A stretch of DNA of 64,000 nucleotides from Theionarchaea archaeon (GCA_018992685.1 JACVGT010000003.1:62001-126000), one strand, 5' to 3'; counted from the stretch's first letter, positions 45,410-54,766 are shown. The notes: generated from the sequence alone by a model not told the origin. Program-made: numbers and translations.

Positions 45410-46860
45410 ATTTCTTCCCGGTCGAAAAGGAATTTACGCAGATCAATGATCTTGAACGCCACAATGCACAACGCGTAGAATCCCATGCCCAGTCCAATGC
45501 CCAGGAACATTCTCTGGTAAAATGCGACAGCAAAGGCCAATACACCTAGAGAGAGGCATCCCATCTTCAAGATGTCTGATTTCACCGGAGTATAGTACGC
45601 ATGGTTTCTCATCTTCATACTCAGATACACAAACTTCACAACCATTGAGGTCAGTGTGGCAAGTGCAGCTCCGGTTATTCCCATTTTCGGAATGAGATAT
45701 ATATTGAGGAGTACGTTCAAAATAAGAGCGAATACGGTAATGTACATGGGAATCCTTGGCTTGCCCATCCCCTGAAAAGTGACAGAGAATATTGAGCAGA
45801 ACGACATGAAGAACATTGCCAGGGAGAGCACCATCAATGCAGTGGATGCCACAACATATTCGACTCCAAAGAAAAGTTTGATCAATCCCTCAGCATACAC
45901 TACAAACAGAATAGTCAGGGGAAAGGTGGCACCAGACGTGTATTTTAAAGCATCACAGAGGTATGTGCCCACGTAGCCTTTTTCTCTGGCCATGTCTTCT
46001 GAGACTGCAGGGAGCAGGGGCAGAGCCACACTTGAGGCGACAGATGTCATGATTCGGGCAATGGGAACTGCTGCATTGTACAGCCCAGCATATGTAACTC
46101 CCAGAAAGTAGGTAATGCAGAAGATGTCAAAGCTCATCAGAATCATCATGGACACACTGGTAATGGTTTTGGGAATGGCAAAGTCAATGAGCTTTCCCAG
46201 GAGACGTACTGACTTTGATCCCCCGGTGAGTGTGAGTTCGCCCCTGAACTTCCTTCTGTAGAACAGGTATGCAGCTGCCAATCCTGAGATGTCACCCAAG
46301 AGGATTCCGAAGACTGCACCCTCAGCGCCCATACCAGAAGAAACCAGTACTATGGCAGCCGCCAGGACTACGAGGTTGTACACCAGGAGTGAATAGGTGT
46401 AGAAAGGAGATTCCTGGTATCCCAGAAATATTCCGTCAATGACTAACCACAGAGCTTCTACAGGCATGACCAGAACCACAATTCTAATGAGGATGCCCAG
46501 GTCAGGTTCGTGGAAAATGGTGTTGGCAATGAAACTGGCAGCCAGGAGGACGAGTACAGTAACAACCAGAGACAGAGGAAAAAGATAGTGCATGGCTGTG
46601 GCCAGATAATTCTGAGCAGTCTTCATGTTTTTCCTGGCTATCTCTTCAGAAAGGTACTTTGAGAGGGCTGCTGCAAATCCTGTGAGAGTAAAGGAAGCAG
46701 TGATGATGATAACAGGTTCTACTGCACTGATAAGTCCGTATCCTCTTACATCCAGCATACGGGCCATGCTGATCTTGTAGAAGTATCGCACGAACCCAAT
46801 GGCAAACATAGCCATGAAGACATTAAAGGTATGGCGGGCCAGTCTGTTACTTCGATCCAT
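45400..46860 (-). CDS. Polysaccharide-type (Wzx/MATE-like) flippase
   Basis: 486 residues, fourteen predicted membrane helices. Matches the oligosaccharide flippase/polysaccharide biosynthesis family: RLARHTFNVFMAMFAIGF at the start, YGLISAVEPVIIITASFTLTGFAAALSKYLSEE with the conserved start of helix 2, and SVALPLLPAVSEDMAREKG. It is expected to turn lipid-linked sugar units across the membrane. The ATG at 46860 follows GAGGAG; an ATG 18 codons earlier is weaker. CTATTAAAAG at about 46916-46925 (minus strand) is the probable promoter. Neighbouring acyltransferase and adenylating genes suggest a modified glycan or glycolipid. Confidence 0.85.
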   Translation of the reverse strand: MDRSNRLARHTFNVFMAMFAIGFVRYFYKISMARMLDVRGYGLISAVEPVIIITASFTLTGFAAALSKYLSEEIARKNMKTAQNYLATAMHYLFPLSLVVTVLVLLAASFIANTIFHEPDLGILIRIVVLVMPVEALWLVIDGIFLGYQESPFYTYSLLVYNLVVLAAAIVLVSSGMGAEGAVFGILLGDISGLAAAYLFYRRKFRGELTLTGGSKSVRLLGKLIDFAIPKTITSVSMMILMSFDIFCITYFLGVTYAGLYNAAVPIARIMTSVASSVALPLLPAVSEDMAREKGYVGTYLCDALKYTSGATFPLTILFVVYAEGLIKLFFGVEYVVASTALMVLSLAMFFMSFCSIFSVTFQGMGKPRIPMYITVFALILNVLLNIYLIPKMGITGAALATLTSMVVKFVYLSMKMRNHAYYTPVKSDILKMGCLSLGVLAFAVAFYQRMFLGIGLGMGFYALCIVAFKIIDLRKFLFDREEIQS

Positions 46861-47083
46861 GGAGAACTCCTCGGCAGTTAACGATATGACGTCGTGATAC
46901 GCTACCCGAAGCACCCTTTTAATAGTTTGTGTTGAGGAGGAGAGGGAATCCCTTGGTGTGACATTTCATTGTGACAGTGTCCAGGAGACAGGAAGGGAAC
47001 GAATGGTGCCCTCGCCACAGATATTTTTCTTGCTGTAGAGGGAGGTTCTTTGGCTGTCGATAGTAAATGATTCCTGTTCGTGG

Positions 47084-48397
47084 CTATTTTCTGGGTTTGT
47101 GCGCAAGATCAACCTTCACGTGAGAGACTACTGTTCTGAACTTCCCTCTGCCAGTTTCAGGGATGTGATCCACCCGCTCAAATTCCACCGTCACATCTGA
47201 ACCCACAGCACATTTGACATTGGTCACGAGCAGATTCTCCAATTCTACCGTAAATGAAGGGTGAGGTATCACCTGTACGGTTATGTGCTCGCAGGTATTC
47301 TGAGTTACCCTGAACTGCTTGATATGAGGAATAGAAAAGAAATGCGCAATGAGGCGAGTGGGAGGTATCAATTCTCCAGAAGGCGAAACAATAAAATCGT
47401 CGCACCTCCCTTCAATATCCTTGAGAACAGGTAGTGTTCTGCCGCACTGGCAGGGCTCGTCAGAAGGGATTCCAATGTCCTGTAACCGATATCTGATGAA
47501 TGGCATGGCTCTATTCCACAAGTTTGTAACAACGATCTCACCTCGCTCTCCTGGAGCCACAGCCTCTCCATCTCTCAGGAATTCTACAATTCCCCCATCT
47601 ACGTCAATGTGCATGGAATGGTGTTTACATTCCCAGGCGATTGAGATCATTTCATATGCGCCATACTTATTATAGGTGGGGCAGTTGAAGATTCTTTCTA
47701 TGTAGGCTCTATGCCAGGGCAGTGAGAGTTCTCCTCCCAAGAGTATCATTCTTGGGTTACTTCTCACACGAGATCTTTCTGCTGCGTGAGCAAGAGCCAC
47801 CATAGCAGATGGATGCCCAGCCAGTATGTACGGACGCTCTTTTTCTATTTCCTTGACAAGTTCTGTATCAGATCGCCCTTCCATGATACCCTGGGTTCTC
47901 AGAAACGACATGTTCTCGTAAAGTTCATACTCTTCTGGGTCTCTGCAAAGGATACAGAACTTATGCCAAGGCCTCACTCCCTGGGCCAGGTGGCTTCGCA
48001 ATGATACTGCTCGCATCCTGCTGACTGCATATGGATCATGCAAGACTCTGAGCACGCTCCCTGATGCCCCCGAAGTCAACTCCACTGAACAATTCTCTTC
48101 AGAAAACCCTGCAGCTACACTTCTCACAGGATACCCCTCCTTGATTTCTGCCTTGGACGTGAAGGGGATCTTCTTCAGGTCGTCCAGCGTCTTGATGTCC
48201 CATGGGTTGATGCCTGCATTTCTAAATTTCTCTTTGTAAAGCAGGGTATTTCTGTATGCAAACCTCACGATATATCTCATTCGTTTTTCCTGGAATCTTT
48301 TCACGTATTCTGGAGAAGCATATTGTGTTTTGTATGCTACAGGAACGTATGCAAATGCTTTCCACATGAATTCACCTCTGACAAGACTCAGCAGCAT
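47084..48397 (-). CDS. PaaK/CapK-like adenylate-forming enzyme (copy 1)
   Basis: 437 residues. Acyl-adenylating enzyme of the phenylacetate-CoA ligase/CapK group: LTSGASGSVLRVLHD (about 107-121, P-loop-like), AGHPSAMVALAHAAE, ILLGGELSLPWHRA, YNKYGAYEMISIAWECK (aromatic/acidic motif), RYRLQDIG and CQCGRTLPVLKDIEGRCDDFI, where the Cys pair is part of a zinc site. C-terminal lid at about 345-430. CapK-type members occur in polysaccharide loci, where they activate carboxylates for attachment. A second start at 48367 has the better ribosome site AGAGGTGA. It reads opposite to copies 2 and 3. Confidence 0.8.
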   Translation of the reverse strand: MLLSLVRGEFMWKAFAYVPVAYKTQYASPEYVKRFQEKRMRYIVRFAYRNTLLYKEKFRNAGINPWDIKTLDDLKKIPFTSKAEIKEGYPVRSVAAGFSEENCSVELTSGASGSVLRVLHDPYAVSRMRAVSLRSHLAQGVRPWHKFCILCRDPEEYELYENMSFLRTQGIMEGRSDTELVKEIEKERPYILAGHPSAMVALAHAAERSRVRSNPRMILLGGELSLPWHRAYIERIFNCPTYNKYGAYEMISIAWECKHHSMHIDVDGGIVEFLRDGEAVAPGERGEIVVTNLWNRAMPFIRYRLQDIGIPSDEPCQCGRTLPVLKDIEGRCDDFIVSPSGELIPPTRLIAHFFSIPHIKQFRVTQNTCEHITVQVIPHPSFTVELENLLVTNVKCAVGSDVTVEFERVDHIPETGRGKFRTVVSHVKVDLAHKPRK

Positions 48398-48462
48398 TAG
48401 AGCGGAAAGAACTTCTAAAGTTCCTGGTTTGACCGCAATAGCAACTGCTCCAATGACTACTT

Positions 48463-48620
48463 CTACCTGTAGAAGATCTTAATAAGCTTTTCTTCAGCAT
48501 CCTGCAAGGAGATACTGACGTCTCCTGGGACCATTGGCATACCTGTTCTAAAATCTGTGCATAACCTCTTCAGGGGTATACTTGATGTGTGGTCTGAACC
48601 CATTGGATGGTGGCACAACC
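48463..48620 (-). pseudogene. Possible frameshifted coding remnant
   Basis: On the minus strand one frame reads ILLIKVVPPSNGFRPHIKY...EEVMHRF and stops at 48548-48550; the next frame continues RTGMPMVPGDVSISLQD... to a stop at 48463-48465. Joined by one frameshift they look like a protein C-terminus. Too short to identify, and partly overlapped by the promoter of the gene at 48649, so chance is quite possible. Confidence 0.2.
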
Positions 48621-48648
48621 TTTATTAGTAATATCCTAAATTTTTCAT

Positions 48649-49908
48649 ATGCTGCTCGAAACAGCTCGTCTCTTGTGGAAGATCCGAAATGAACAATGGC
48701 TTTCTCCTGAGATATTGGATGACATTCGACAAAAGAGACTGAGAGAAATAGTTCATCATGCGTACAACAATACTCGGTTCTACAGGGACTTGTTCACCAA
48801 GAATGGTATTGCCCCTTCAGACATCAAAACCAAAGAGGACTTGACTCTTCTTCCACCCACTACCAAGAGTGATCTTCAGGACAGGTTCCAAGACCTGGTG
48901 GCTGTCGGGTATTCTCCTGAGAACTGTTACGTGTACCACACGTCAGGGTCCACCGGTACCCCTGCTACCATGTTGTATGATTCCTTTGCCAAAGCCTACA
49001 CAGGGGCTGAAGACTACGTTTTCATGTTTGACGTGGGGTACAAGCCCTGGGAGAAGATTGCCTACACCAAGAGAACGCCCTGGACGTCCCATCCCTTACA
49101 GGCTCTTGGAATCATGCGGGCCTGCCACATATTGTCCTCTCTTCCTGAGGAAGAACAGGCGCGTCTCCTCCAGAAAGTGAATCCTTCACTCGTCGTTTCC
49201 TATCCCCTTCTTCTCCATTCCATTGCCAGGGCTGCTCGCAATGAGGGCTGCAACATCCATCCGAAGGCCGCAATCGTCGGTGGGGAACTCCTCACCCCAC
49301 AGGTACGCGCTTTCATTGAAGAGGTTCTCTCTACCTCAATCTTCGAGACCTATGCTACGGTAGAATTCGCCACCATAGCCAAGGAATGTTCTCTCCACAA
49401 CTGGCACATACACAGTACCCGCTGCCTGGTTGAATTCGTGGACGGAAGAATACTAGTTAGCGGGCTTATCAACAAAGCCCTTCCATTACTGCGTTATGAG
49501 ATTGGAGATAGAGGAGCACCTAAAGAAGGGGTCTGCCCCTGCGGAAGGGGGTACCCCATGATGCAGATTCTTGAAGGACGATCTGGAGATCTCTTCATTC
49601 TTCCCAATGGGAGGGAAATCCCTCCGCTCCGCGTGTTCAAGACACGGCTGATACTGGACAGCAATGAGGCGGCCAAAAGGTATCAGATAATCCAGGAGGA
49701 TTATGACCATTTCACCATTCGCGTGGTTCCCACTCCAGCTTTCACGGATGTCATAGCCCAGCAACTGAAAGCACAATTAGTAGAAGACCTGCAGTATCCT
49801 GCGACTGTGGACATTGAGGAGGTAGACACCATACCCCTGATTGATGACCGCAAGTTGAGGGTCAATATCTCTCGCGTCAGGAAGAAGTGCTGTGAAGATT
49901 CCGGATAG
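48649..49908 (+). CDS. PaaK/CapK-like adenylate-forming enzyme (copy 2)
   Basis: 419 residues. YHTSGSTGTPATMLYD (about 100-115) is the classic ATP-binding loop and the closest of the three copies to the consensus. Also SYPLLLHSIARAARNEG, AIVGGELLTPQVRAF, FETYATVEFATIAKEC, LRYEIGDRG and CPCGRGYPMMQILEGRSGDLFI. The lid domain differs from its neighbours in the segment IPPLRVFKTRLILDSNEAAKRYQI. CCTTTATTAG at about 48617-48626 predicts a leaderless message of its own. About the same length as copies 1 and 3 but clearly diverged from both, arguing for different substrates rather than recent duplication. Confidence 0.8.
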   Translation: MLLETARLLWKIRNEQWLSPEILDDIRQKRLREIVHHAYNNTRFYRDLFTKNGIAPSDIKTKEDLTLLPPTTKSDLQDRFQDLVAVGYSPENCYVYHTSGSTGTPATMLYDSFAKAYTGAEDYVFMFDVGYKPWEKIAYTKRTPWTSHPLQALGIMRACHILSSLPEEEQARLLQKVNPSLVVSYPLLLHSIARAARNEGCNIHPKAAIVGGELLTPQVRAFIEEVLSTSIFETYATVEFATIAKECSLHNWHIHSTRCLVEFVDGRILVSGLINKALPLLRYEIGDRGAPKEGVCPCGRGYPMMQILEGRSGDLFILPNGREIPPLRVFKTRLILDSNEAAKRYQIIQEDYDHFTIRVVPTPAFTDVIAQQLKAQLVEDLQYPATVDIEEVDTIPLIDDRKLRVNISRVRKKCCEDSG

Positions 49909-50028
49909 CTGCAGCTGTGGATCAGGGAACAAAGTGACTCAAAAAGACACCGATTGATGCGAGTGTGAGAAGATGAGAGACATTCATGAGAGGACTACAC
50001 TTATAAGGAACAAAAAGAAGGGAATCAA

Positions 50029-51285
50029 ATGCTAGTCCAGACACTGTCTTGTCTGCCACAGGTTCTAGCCAGGGAGTGGAAGACCACAGCTTCTATTCAG
50101 AGATATTCACTGGCTGAGATGCGCTCTCTATTACGAGAGGTATTTCGCACCAATCCATTCTACAAGACAAAACTGGAGAATCTCAATATTGAGAAAATAC
50201 GATCAATCGAAGATCTGTCTGCTATCCCTTTTACCACAAAGGGTGAGTTGCGGAAAGCATTTCCTGGTGCCATTTCTGAAGGGTACACTCCCGAGAAATG
50301 TGTCCATGAATCAACCTCAGGTTCGACAGGTGATGTGCTGAGCATCTATCATGATCCCTTCGCCTGCAGTTACTATGACGCGATATCTCTCAGGGAGTAC
50401 ATCGGACTACACATGTGGCCCTGGTACAAAATGTCGTACATCAGATTCGAGCCTCAACCCAGGAGGGCCTTCGAGCAGATAGGTCTCCTCCGCAAGTACT
50501 ACATCCCTGTTACTGCCTCTGCAGAAGAACAGCTTCGCCTGGCGCAGAGTCACAATCCACAGGTTATTAGCGGGTACCCTTCCTCACTATATGAAATAGC
50601 CCGTATTTACAGGGAGGATTCAGTCTCTTGGGATTTGAAAATGATCCTGTCGAACTCTGAACTGCTTACCGATTCCATGAGGGAGTACATGGAATCTGCG
50701 TTCGGCTGCCCTGTCTACAACGACTACTCTTCCTTTGAACTGCATAACATAGCGGCTGAATGCCCCTTTAAAAGCTTGCACATACATGTTGACAATAACA
50801 TTGTAGAAATCATCAGAGAAGGAGAACAGGCAGCTCCAGGAGAGACTGGTGAGATAGTGGTCACCAACATTAGAAACAGGGCCATGCCCTTCATACGGTA
50901 CCGGACAGGTGACTATGGAGCACTCGATGAAGAACCCTGCCCCTGCGGGAGAGGACTACCAGTTCTCAAGAGTATTGAAGGACGGAAAGACGAGTATCTG
51001 ATCTTGCCATCAGGGGGCCACGTTTCTCCCCGCGTATTTGATCCACTGGATTCAATCTTTCACCAGTACGTTTCCAAGTTCCAGATTATTCAAGAGCGGA
51101 AAGACAGATTTCTGATAAAGGTGGTCAGGGAAGGGAATTACCATGATGGCGTGACAGACATGCTTGTCAAGGAGGCTAAGAGGTGTTTTCCGCAGCCAAT
51201 AGAGGTGGAGGTCATACCAGTGGAAGATATTTCCAGAACTGGAAGGGGAAAGCTCCGTGCAGTCTTGTGCGAGGTGGCCTCATGA
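50029..51285 (+). CDS. PaaK/CapK-like adenylate-forming enzyme (copy 3)
   Basis: 418 residues. ESTSGSTGDVLSIYHDP (about 97-113), SGYPSSLYEIARIYRED, YNDYSSFELHNIAAEC, RYRTGDYG, CPCGRGLPVLKSIEGRKDEYLI. Closer to copy 1 than to copy 2 (for example shared NRAMPFIRYR and GRGKLRAV/GRGKFRTV). ACTTATAAGG at about 49999-50008 is 25 bases before the ATG (leaderless). Its stop overlaps the start of a GNAT gene (ATGA), which with the FemAB-like gene after it makes a three-gene operon: activate an acid, then transfer it. Confidence 0.8.
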   Translation: MLVQTLSCLPQVLAREWKTTASIQRYSLAEMRSLLREVFRTNPFYKTKLENLNIEKIRSIEDLSAIPFTTKGELRKAFPGAISEGYTPEKCVHESTSGSTGDVLSIYHDPFACSYYDAISLREYIGLHMWPWYKMSYIRFEPQPRRAFEQIGLLRKYYIPVTASAEEQLRLAQSHNPQVISGYPSSLYEIARIYREDSVSWDLKMILSNSELLTDSMREYMESAFGCPVYNDYSSFELHNIAAECPFKSLHIHVDNNIVEIIREGEQAAPGETGEIVVTNIRNRAMPFIRYRTGDYGALDEEPCPCGRGLPVLKSIEGRKDEYLILPSGGHVSPRVFDPLDSIFHQYVSKFQIIQERKDRFLIKVVREGNYHDGVTDMLVKEAKRCFPQPIEVEVIPVEDISRTGRGKLRAVLCEVAS

Positions 51286-52217
51286 TCCGGAGGCTTCGCA
51301 TCTCTGATACTGATCAGTTTGTGGAGATTTTGAACAGTGCCTTTGGCAGGGAGCTCCATCACATTGGAGGACAATATGGAGCCACCAAGAGGAAAATGAT
51401 GGTTCAGTATCTGGGAATTCGAATGCTGCAGAGACTGTTTGGAGATGTCAGGGATCTGCAGGACATATTTGCGTACTATGATGGGCGCACTGTGCTGGGT
51501 ATCACTCAAATGGTCCTCATGAACGCGCACAAGAATCACTGGTATTCTGAGATGACTGCAGTCAGGGAAAACCTCCAGAAGAAGGGAGTGGGCACAGCTC
51601 TGAAGCAATTCACCATAGAGTATTACACAGGGAAGGCACGACGGTTTTTTGGGAATTTGAGGGAAGAAAACGTGGCTTCATTGAAAACTAACGCTCGGGT
51701 GGGGTATGTCCCATATGTGAGGGATATTCTGTTCAAGAGAGAACCTTCCAGAAAAGGTGAGAGGAGACATATTGAAGGCTTCAGACACTTTAAAGGAGAT
51801 GAGAAAGGAGTATTCGATCTGTATATGAGAACCACTCCTCCAGACATTAGAGAACTGGAGGACAAAGTCCTCGATGACTTCGGTCTGGGGGCAGTGATGA
51901 AGGTACTGGCTCTTCTGGGCGCGGTCACAGGCGTAGGAGATAATCGGTACGTCATTGAACGTGATGGCAGAATCTGTGCCTACTTTTCCTTTGAAAAGCT
52001 GTGGTCAACCTACGAGAATGTTGAGCTCATGGTGGACCCTACATGCCCTGAAGGCCCGGACATGGTAAAGGATGTTGTCCTGGCAGTGTCACCCTCAAGT
52101 CACTTGGTCTGTTTTGTCCCCGAATACCGGGCAATTGAGAAGCAGGGGCTGATCAAGGCCGGGTTTGAGGAAGAAGAGCCATATCTGAGAATTGTGCGAG
52201 TTTTTCAAGGTGGGTGA
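51282..52217 (+). CDS. GNAT-fold N-acyltransferase
   Basis: 311 residues. The N-terminal half is a GNAT domain: RRLRISDTDQFVEIL, FAYYDGRTVLGITQMVL, then the acetyl-CoA loop AVRENLQKKGVGTALKQFTIEY (Q-x-x-G-x-G/A) and NLREENVASLKTNARVGYVPY. The C-terminal half (about 170-311) looks like a second, degenerate GNAT unit (YVIERDGRICAYFSFEK). The ATG overlaps the stop of the adenylating enzyme. It could move an acyl group from CoA or an adenylate-derived thioester to the cluster's product. Confidence 0.75.
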   Translation: MIRRLRISDTDQFVEILNSAFGRELHHIGGQYGATKRKMMVQYLGIRMLQRLFGDVRDLQDIFAYYDGRTVLGITQMVLMNAHKNHWYSEMTAVRENLQKKGVGTALKQFTIEYYTGKARRFFGNLREENVASLKTNARVGYVPYVRDILFKREPSRKGERRHIEGFRHFKGDEKGVFDLYMRTTPPDIRELEDKVLDDFGLGAVMKVLALLGAVTGVGDNRYVIERDGRICAYFSFEKLWSTYENVELMVDPTCPEGPDMVKDVVLAVSPSSHLVCFVPEYRAIEKQGLIKAGFEEEEPYLRIVRVFQGG

Positions 52218-52222
52218 GGTTA

Positions 52223-53251
52223 ATGAATGAGGAATCAGAGGTATCTGTACACAGGACTGTCCGTGATTTCACTGAGAAAGAGTGGAACAGGGTGGCGGGC
52301 AGTATGTTTCCTGAACGTTGCCATGGCTGGTATCGGGCTGTCGAAGATTCCCGGATGCGGGACTTGTACTATGTGGCGTTCAGGGAAAAGCGTACCCTGG
52401 CTGCAGCCCTTGGCTGCTATCCTTTTGTTGAGAAGCAATTCGGGATTAGTGTTCCCTTTCTTGAGGTGGGATGTCCTCTCGGCACAGCATCATCATTCTT
52501 CCCTCAGAACCCCGAGCATATTCCACCCCTTTTGAGAGGGATAGAACAGATCAGGAAACAGGAGAAGATCAGAGGAACACTGATTTTTGATCTCAAACAG
52601 GAAGAAGCTGATTTTGTCAAGGAAGGTCTTAAGGGATTCTCACTGTTCCGTGCACTGGAGAGAACGTACATTGATCTCGATTTCTCTGATTTTGACGACT
52701 ACCTGGATTCCCTCGATTCGAGTGACAGGAGGAGTATCAGGAAGACTCTCAATAGGGCTGAGAAGCGGTGGAAAATAAACCACGTTCTCACAGGCGAACT
52801 GTCAAAATGGGGGCACACTGCTCACCAGTTGCAGGGGTATCTGTGCGGAGAGCACCGTGACTTCCGTATGCATCTCAGTGAGCAGTTCTATGAAGCTCTG
52901 GAGACGAACATGAAGGGCTCAGCAGAACTGACTGTGTTCCTGAAAGACGACATACCTCTGGCCACTGGGCTGGTGCTTAACTCTCAAGAAGCAGCTGTCC
53001 ACAAGTTCCCGGGAATAGATCCTCAATACAGACAGTATCAGGCTTATTTTCTGCTGTACTACGAGGGGATCAGAACAGCCATTGAACGGAAGCAAAAAAG
53101 AATCTATTTCGGCACGACTACCTATGGTTTCAAGGAAAAGATAGGCTGCGGAAGAGAACCGCTGCTGGGGTTTGTCAAGTTCATGAATCCAGTGACCACT
53201 CGTTTGTTGGGACACTATCTTGCCTGGAGATCATCGCAAATGAATCGGTAG
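52223..53251 (+). CDS. FemAB/BioF2-like GNAT acyltransferase (second copy)
   Basis: 342 residues. Same general fold as the gene at 44333: an N-terminal GNAT-like half with GWYRAVEDSRMRDLYYVAF, a central LDSSDRRSIRKTLNRAEKRWK (the S-x-x-R-R-x-x-R-K helix of the BioF2/FemAB group) and a C-terminal acceptor-binding half with FLKDDIPLATGLVLN, YQAYFLLYYEGIRTAIERK and YFGTTTYGFKEKIGC. GGGTGAGGT precedes the ATG; a GTG at 52214 lies inside that site. Last gene of the operon begun at 50029. Alignments by eye to the 44333 protein are weak, so they are distant relatives. Confidence 0.65.
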   Translation: MNEESEVSVHRTVRDFTEKEWNRVAGSMFPERCHGWYRAVEDSRMRDLYYVAFREKRTLAAALGCYPFVEKQFGISVPFLEVGCPLGTASSFFPQNPEHIPPLLRGIEQIRKQEKIRGTLIFDLKQEEADFVKEGLKGFSLFRALERTYIDLDFSDFDDYLDSLDSSDRRSIRKTLNRAEKRWKINHVLTGELSKWGHTAHQLQGYLCGEHRDFRMHLSEQFYEALETNMKGSAELTVFLKDDIPLATGLVLNSQEAAVHKFPGIDPQYRQYQAYFLLYYEGIRTAIERKQKRIYFGTTTYGFKEKIGCGREPLLGFVKFMNPVTTRLLGHYLAWRSSQMNR

Positions 53252-53419
53252 CTCAGATTGTCGTTCTCAAGGAAAAGAAGAGAAAGACGAGAACCTGGGT
53301 TTCATTTGTCCTATTTGAGTGCGGGGACCAAATTGAAGCCAGAAGGATCAGAACACAGCTGCAAAGATGCAGAGTATCATTCCTATGCTCTCTGAGGTAA
53401 TTTGACGCCCTCCGGTAAT

Positions 53420-53428
53420 ATTATAAAG
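53420..53428 (+). promoter_or_regulatory. TATA box deciding the RecA-HAD start
   Basis: ATTATAAAG centred 26 bases before GTG at 53450. A TTG start at 53402 would lie upstream of this box and is rejected. Confidence 0.6.
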
Positions 53429-53449
53429 GTAACCTGCAAAGAACCCTCG

Positions 53450-54766
53450 GTGACAGAAGAGCTTACTCCAACGGAGATACTGGAACTGGAACTTCCTCCA
53501 GGAATAAGTGTCCTGATTGTCGGTCCTCCTGGGAGTGGGAAGACTATTCTTGCCCAGCAGCTGGTATATCGGGCTTTGAGAAAAGGAAAGTCTGCCATTG
53601 TAATGGCATCCAAGAGTCAGATTAATGCACTACGCCTGCAGGAGAAGATTTTCGGATGGGATGTTTCTCTGGACCTCAGCGAAGGAAGGCTGGGCCTCAT
53701 GGAAATCGAGAACGTCGGTGATCCAGCAGAACTGAATATTGGGCTTGCCCAGATCATACAGGAAGTGACGCCTCCTCTGGCCCTTGTGGTTGTGGATTCA
53801 TTGACAGTGCTGATGGTGGCCATGGAAGAGAGGAACATTATGAAGTTCACAGAAGGACTGGCCAGGAAACTTCAGGACCACAGAGTCAGTTCACTGCTCC
53901 TTGCTACTCCCACCAAGGAGACGGAGGATTTTCTCACCAAGATGAAGTCGCTGGTTTCGTCTGTCATCGAAATACGCCTGACTGAAATCGGGACAATCCG
54001 CAGGTACATGCGGATTTTCAAATTCCTGGACAGAAAGCATTCAACCTTATGGTACCCTTTTGAGATTACAAATGAAGGGATCAGGTTTGCAGCCTCTGCG
54101 GTAAAGACTCCAGATACTTTTCTATTTGATTTGGATGGCACCTTGGTGACCATGGAACTGGATTTTGTGAGCATCAGAAAAGAAGTGGACGACATTCTTG
54201 TCAGATGGGGATATCCTGGTGAGCTTCTGGATGAGGTCAAGTCCACGCTGGAAATCATCCAGGATGCAGTGTTCTACCTCAAGACTCACAACCAAGACGG
54301 AGAAGGACTGAAGAAGGAGGCAGAGACGTATCTGGAGCAGGTGGAGATGGAAGCTGCATCCAGAGCTCAGCCCATCCAGGGAGCCAGGACTGTTCTGCAG
54401 ATACTGAAGAAAAAGAAGAGGAAAGTGGGAATCATTACCCGGAATCATCGTGAAGTAGCATGTCGGGTGTTGAAGCGATGCAACCTGGAACAGTATGTGG
54501 ACCTTCTGCTGGCAAGAGATGATGTCGAACGGGTCAAGCCCCATCCTGACCATGTTCTCGAAGCTATAAAGAGACTGGGATCAGAGCCTGAGAAGACAGT
54601 GGTCCTGGGAGACCATCACTACGAGATTGAGGCGGGAAATGAGGCAGGCTGTTTTACCATTGGCGTCCTGACTGGGTCGGGAACCAGAAAAACCTTGAAA
54701 GATGCAGATCTCATCTTGAATTCTGTTGAGGATTTAAGAGAAGTATTTAGAACTGTGGGACGATAA
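53450..54766 (+). CDS. Fusion of a KaiC/RecA-like ATPase and a HAD-superfamily phosphatase
   Basis: 438 residues. Residues about 1-205 are a single RecA/KaiC-like domain: Walker A GPPGSGKT (25-32), Walker B LALVVVDSLTVL with Asp116, and a C-terminal beta hairpin (GTIRRYMRIFKFLDRKHS). Residues about 223-438 are a HAD hydrolase: TFLFDLDGTLV (nucleophile Asp227), a cap domain, GIITRNHREVA, VKPHPDHVLEAI and TVVLGDHHYEIEAGNEAG. The junction is in one uninterrupted frame. I do not know this fusion from characterised proteins; it suggests nucleotide-driven signalling linked to phosphate removal. Monocistronic; the DUF429 gene overlaps it tail to tail by 20 bases. Confidence 0.8.
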   Translation: MTEELTPTEILELELPPGISVLIVGPPGSGKTILAQQLVYRALRKGKSAIVMASKSQINALRLQEKIFGWDVSLDLSEGRLGLMEIENVGDPAELNIGLAQIIQEVTPPLALVVVDSLTVLMVAMEERNIMKFTEGLARKLQDHRVSSLLLATPTKETEDFLTKMKSLVSSVIEIRLTEIGTIRRYMRIFKFLDRKHSTLWYPFEITNEGIRFAASAVKTPDTFLFDLDGTLVTMELDFVSIRKEVDDILVRWGYPGELLDEVKSTLEIIQDAVFYLKTHNQDGEGLKKEAETYLEQVEMEAASRAQPIQGARTVLQILKKKKRKVGIITRNHREVACRVLKRCNLEQYVDLLLARDDVERVKPHPDHVLEAIKRLGSEPEKTVVLGDHHYEIEAGNEAGCFTIGVLTGSGTRKTLKDADLILNSVEDLREVFRTVGR

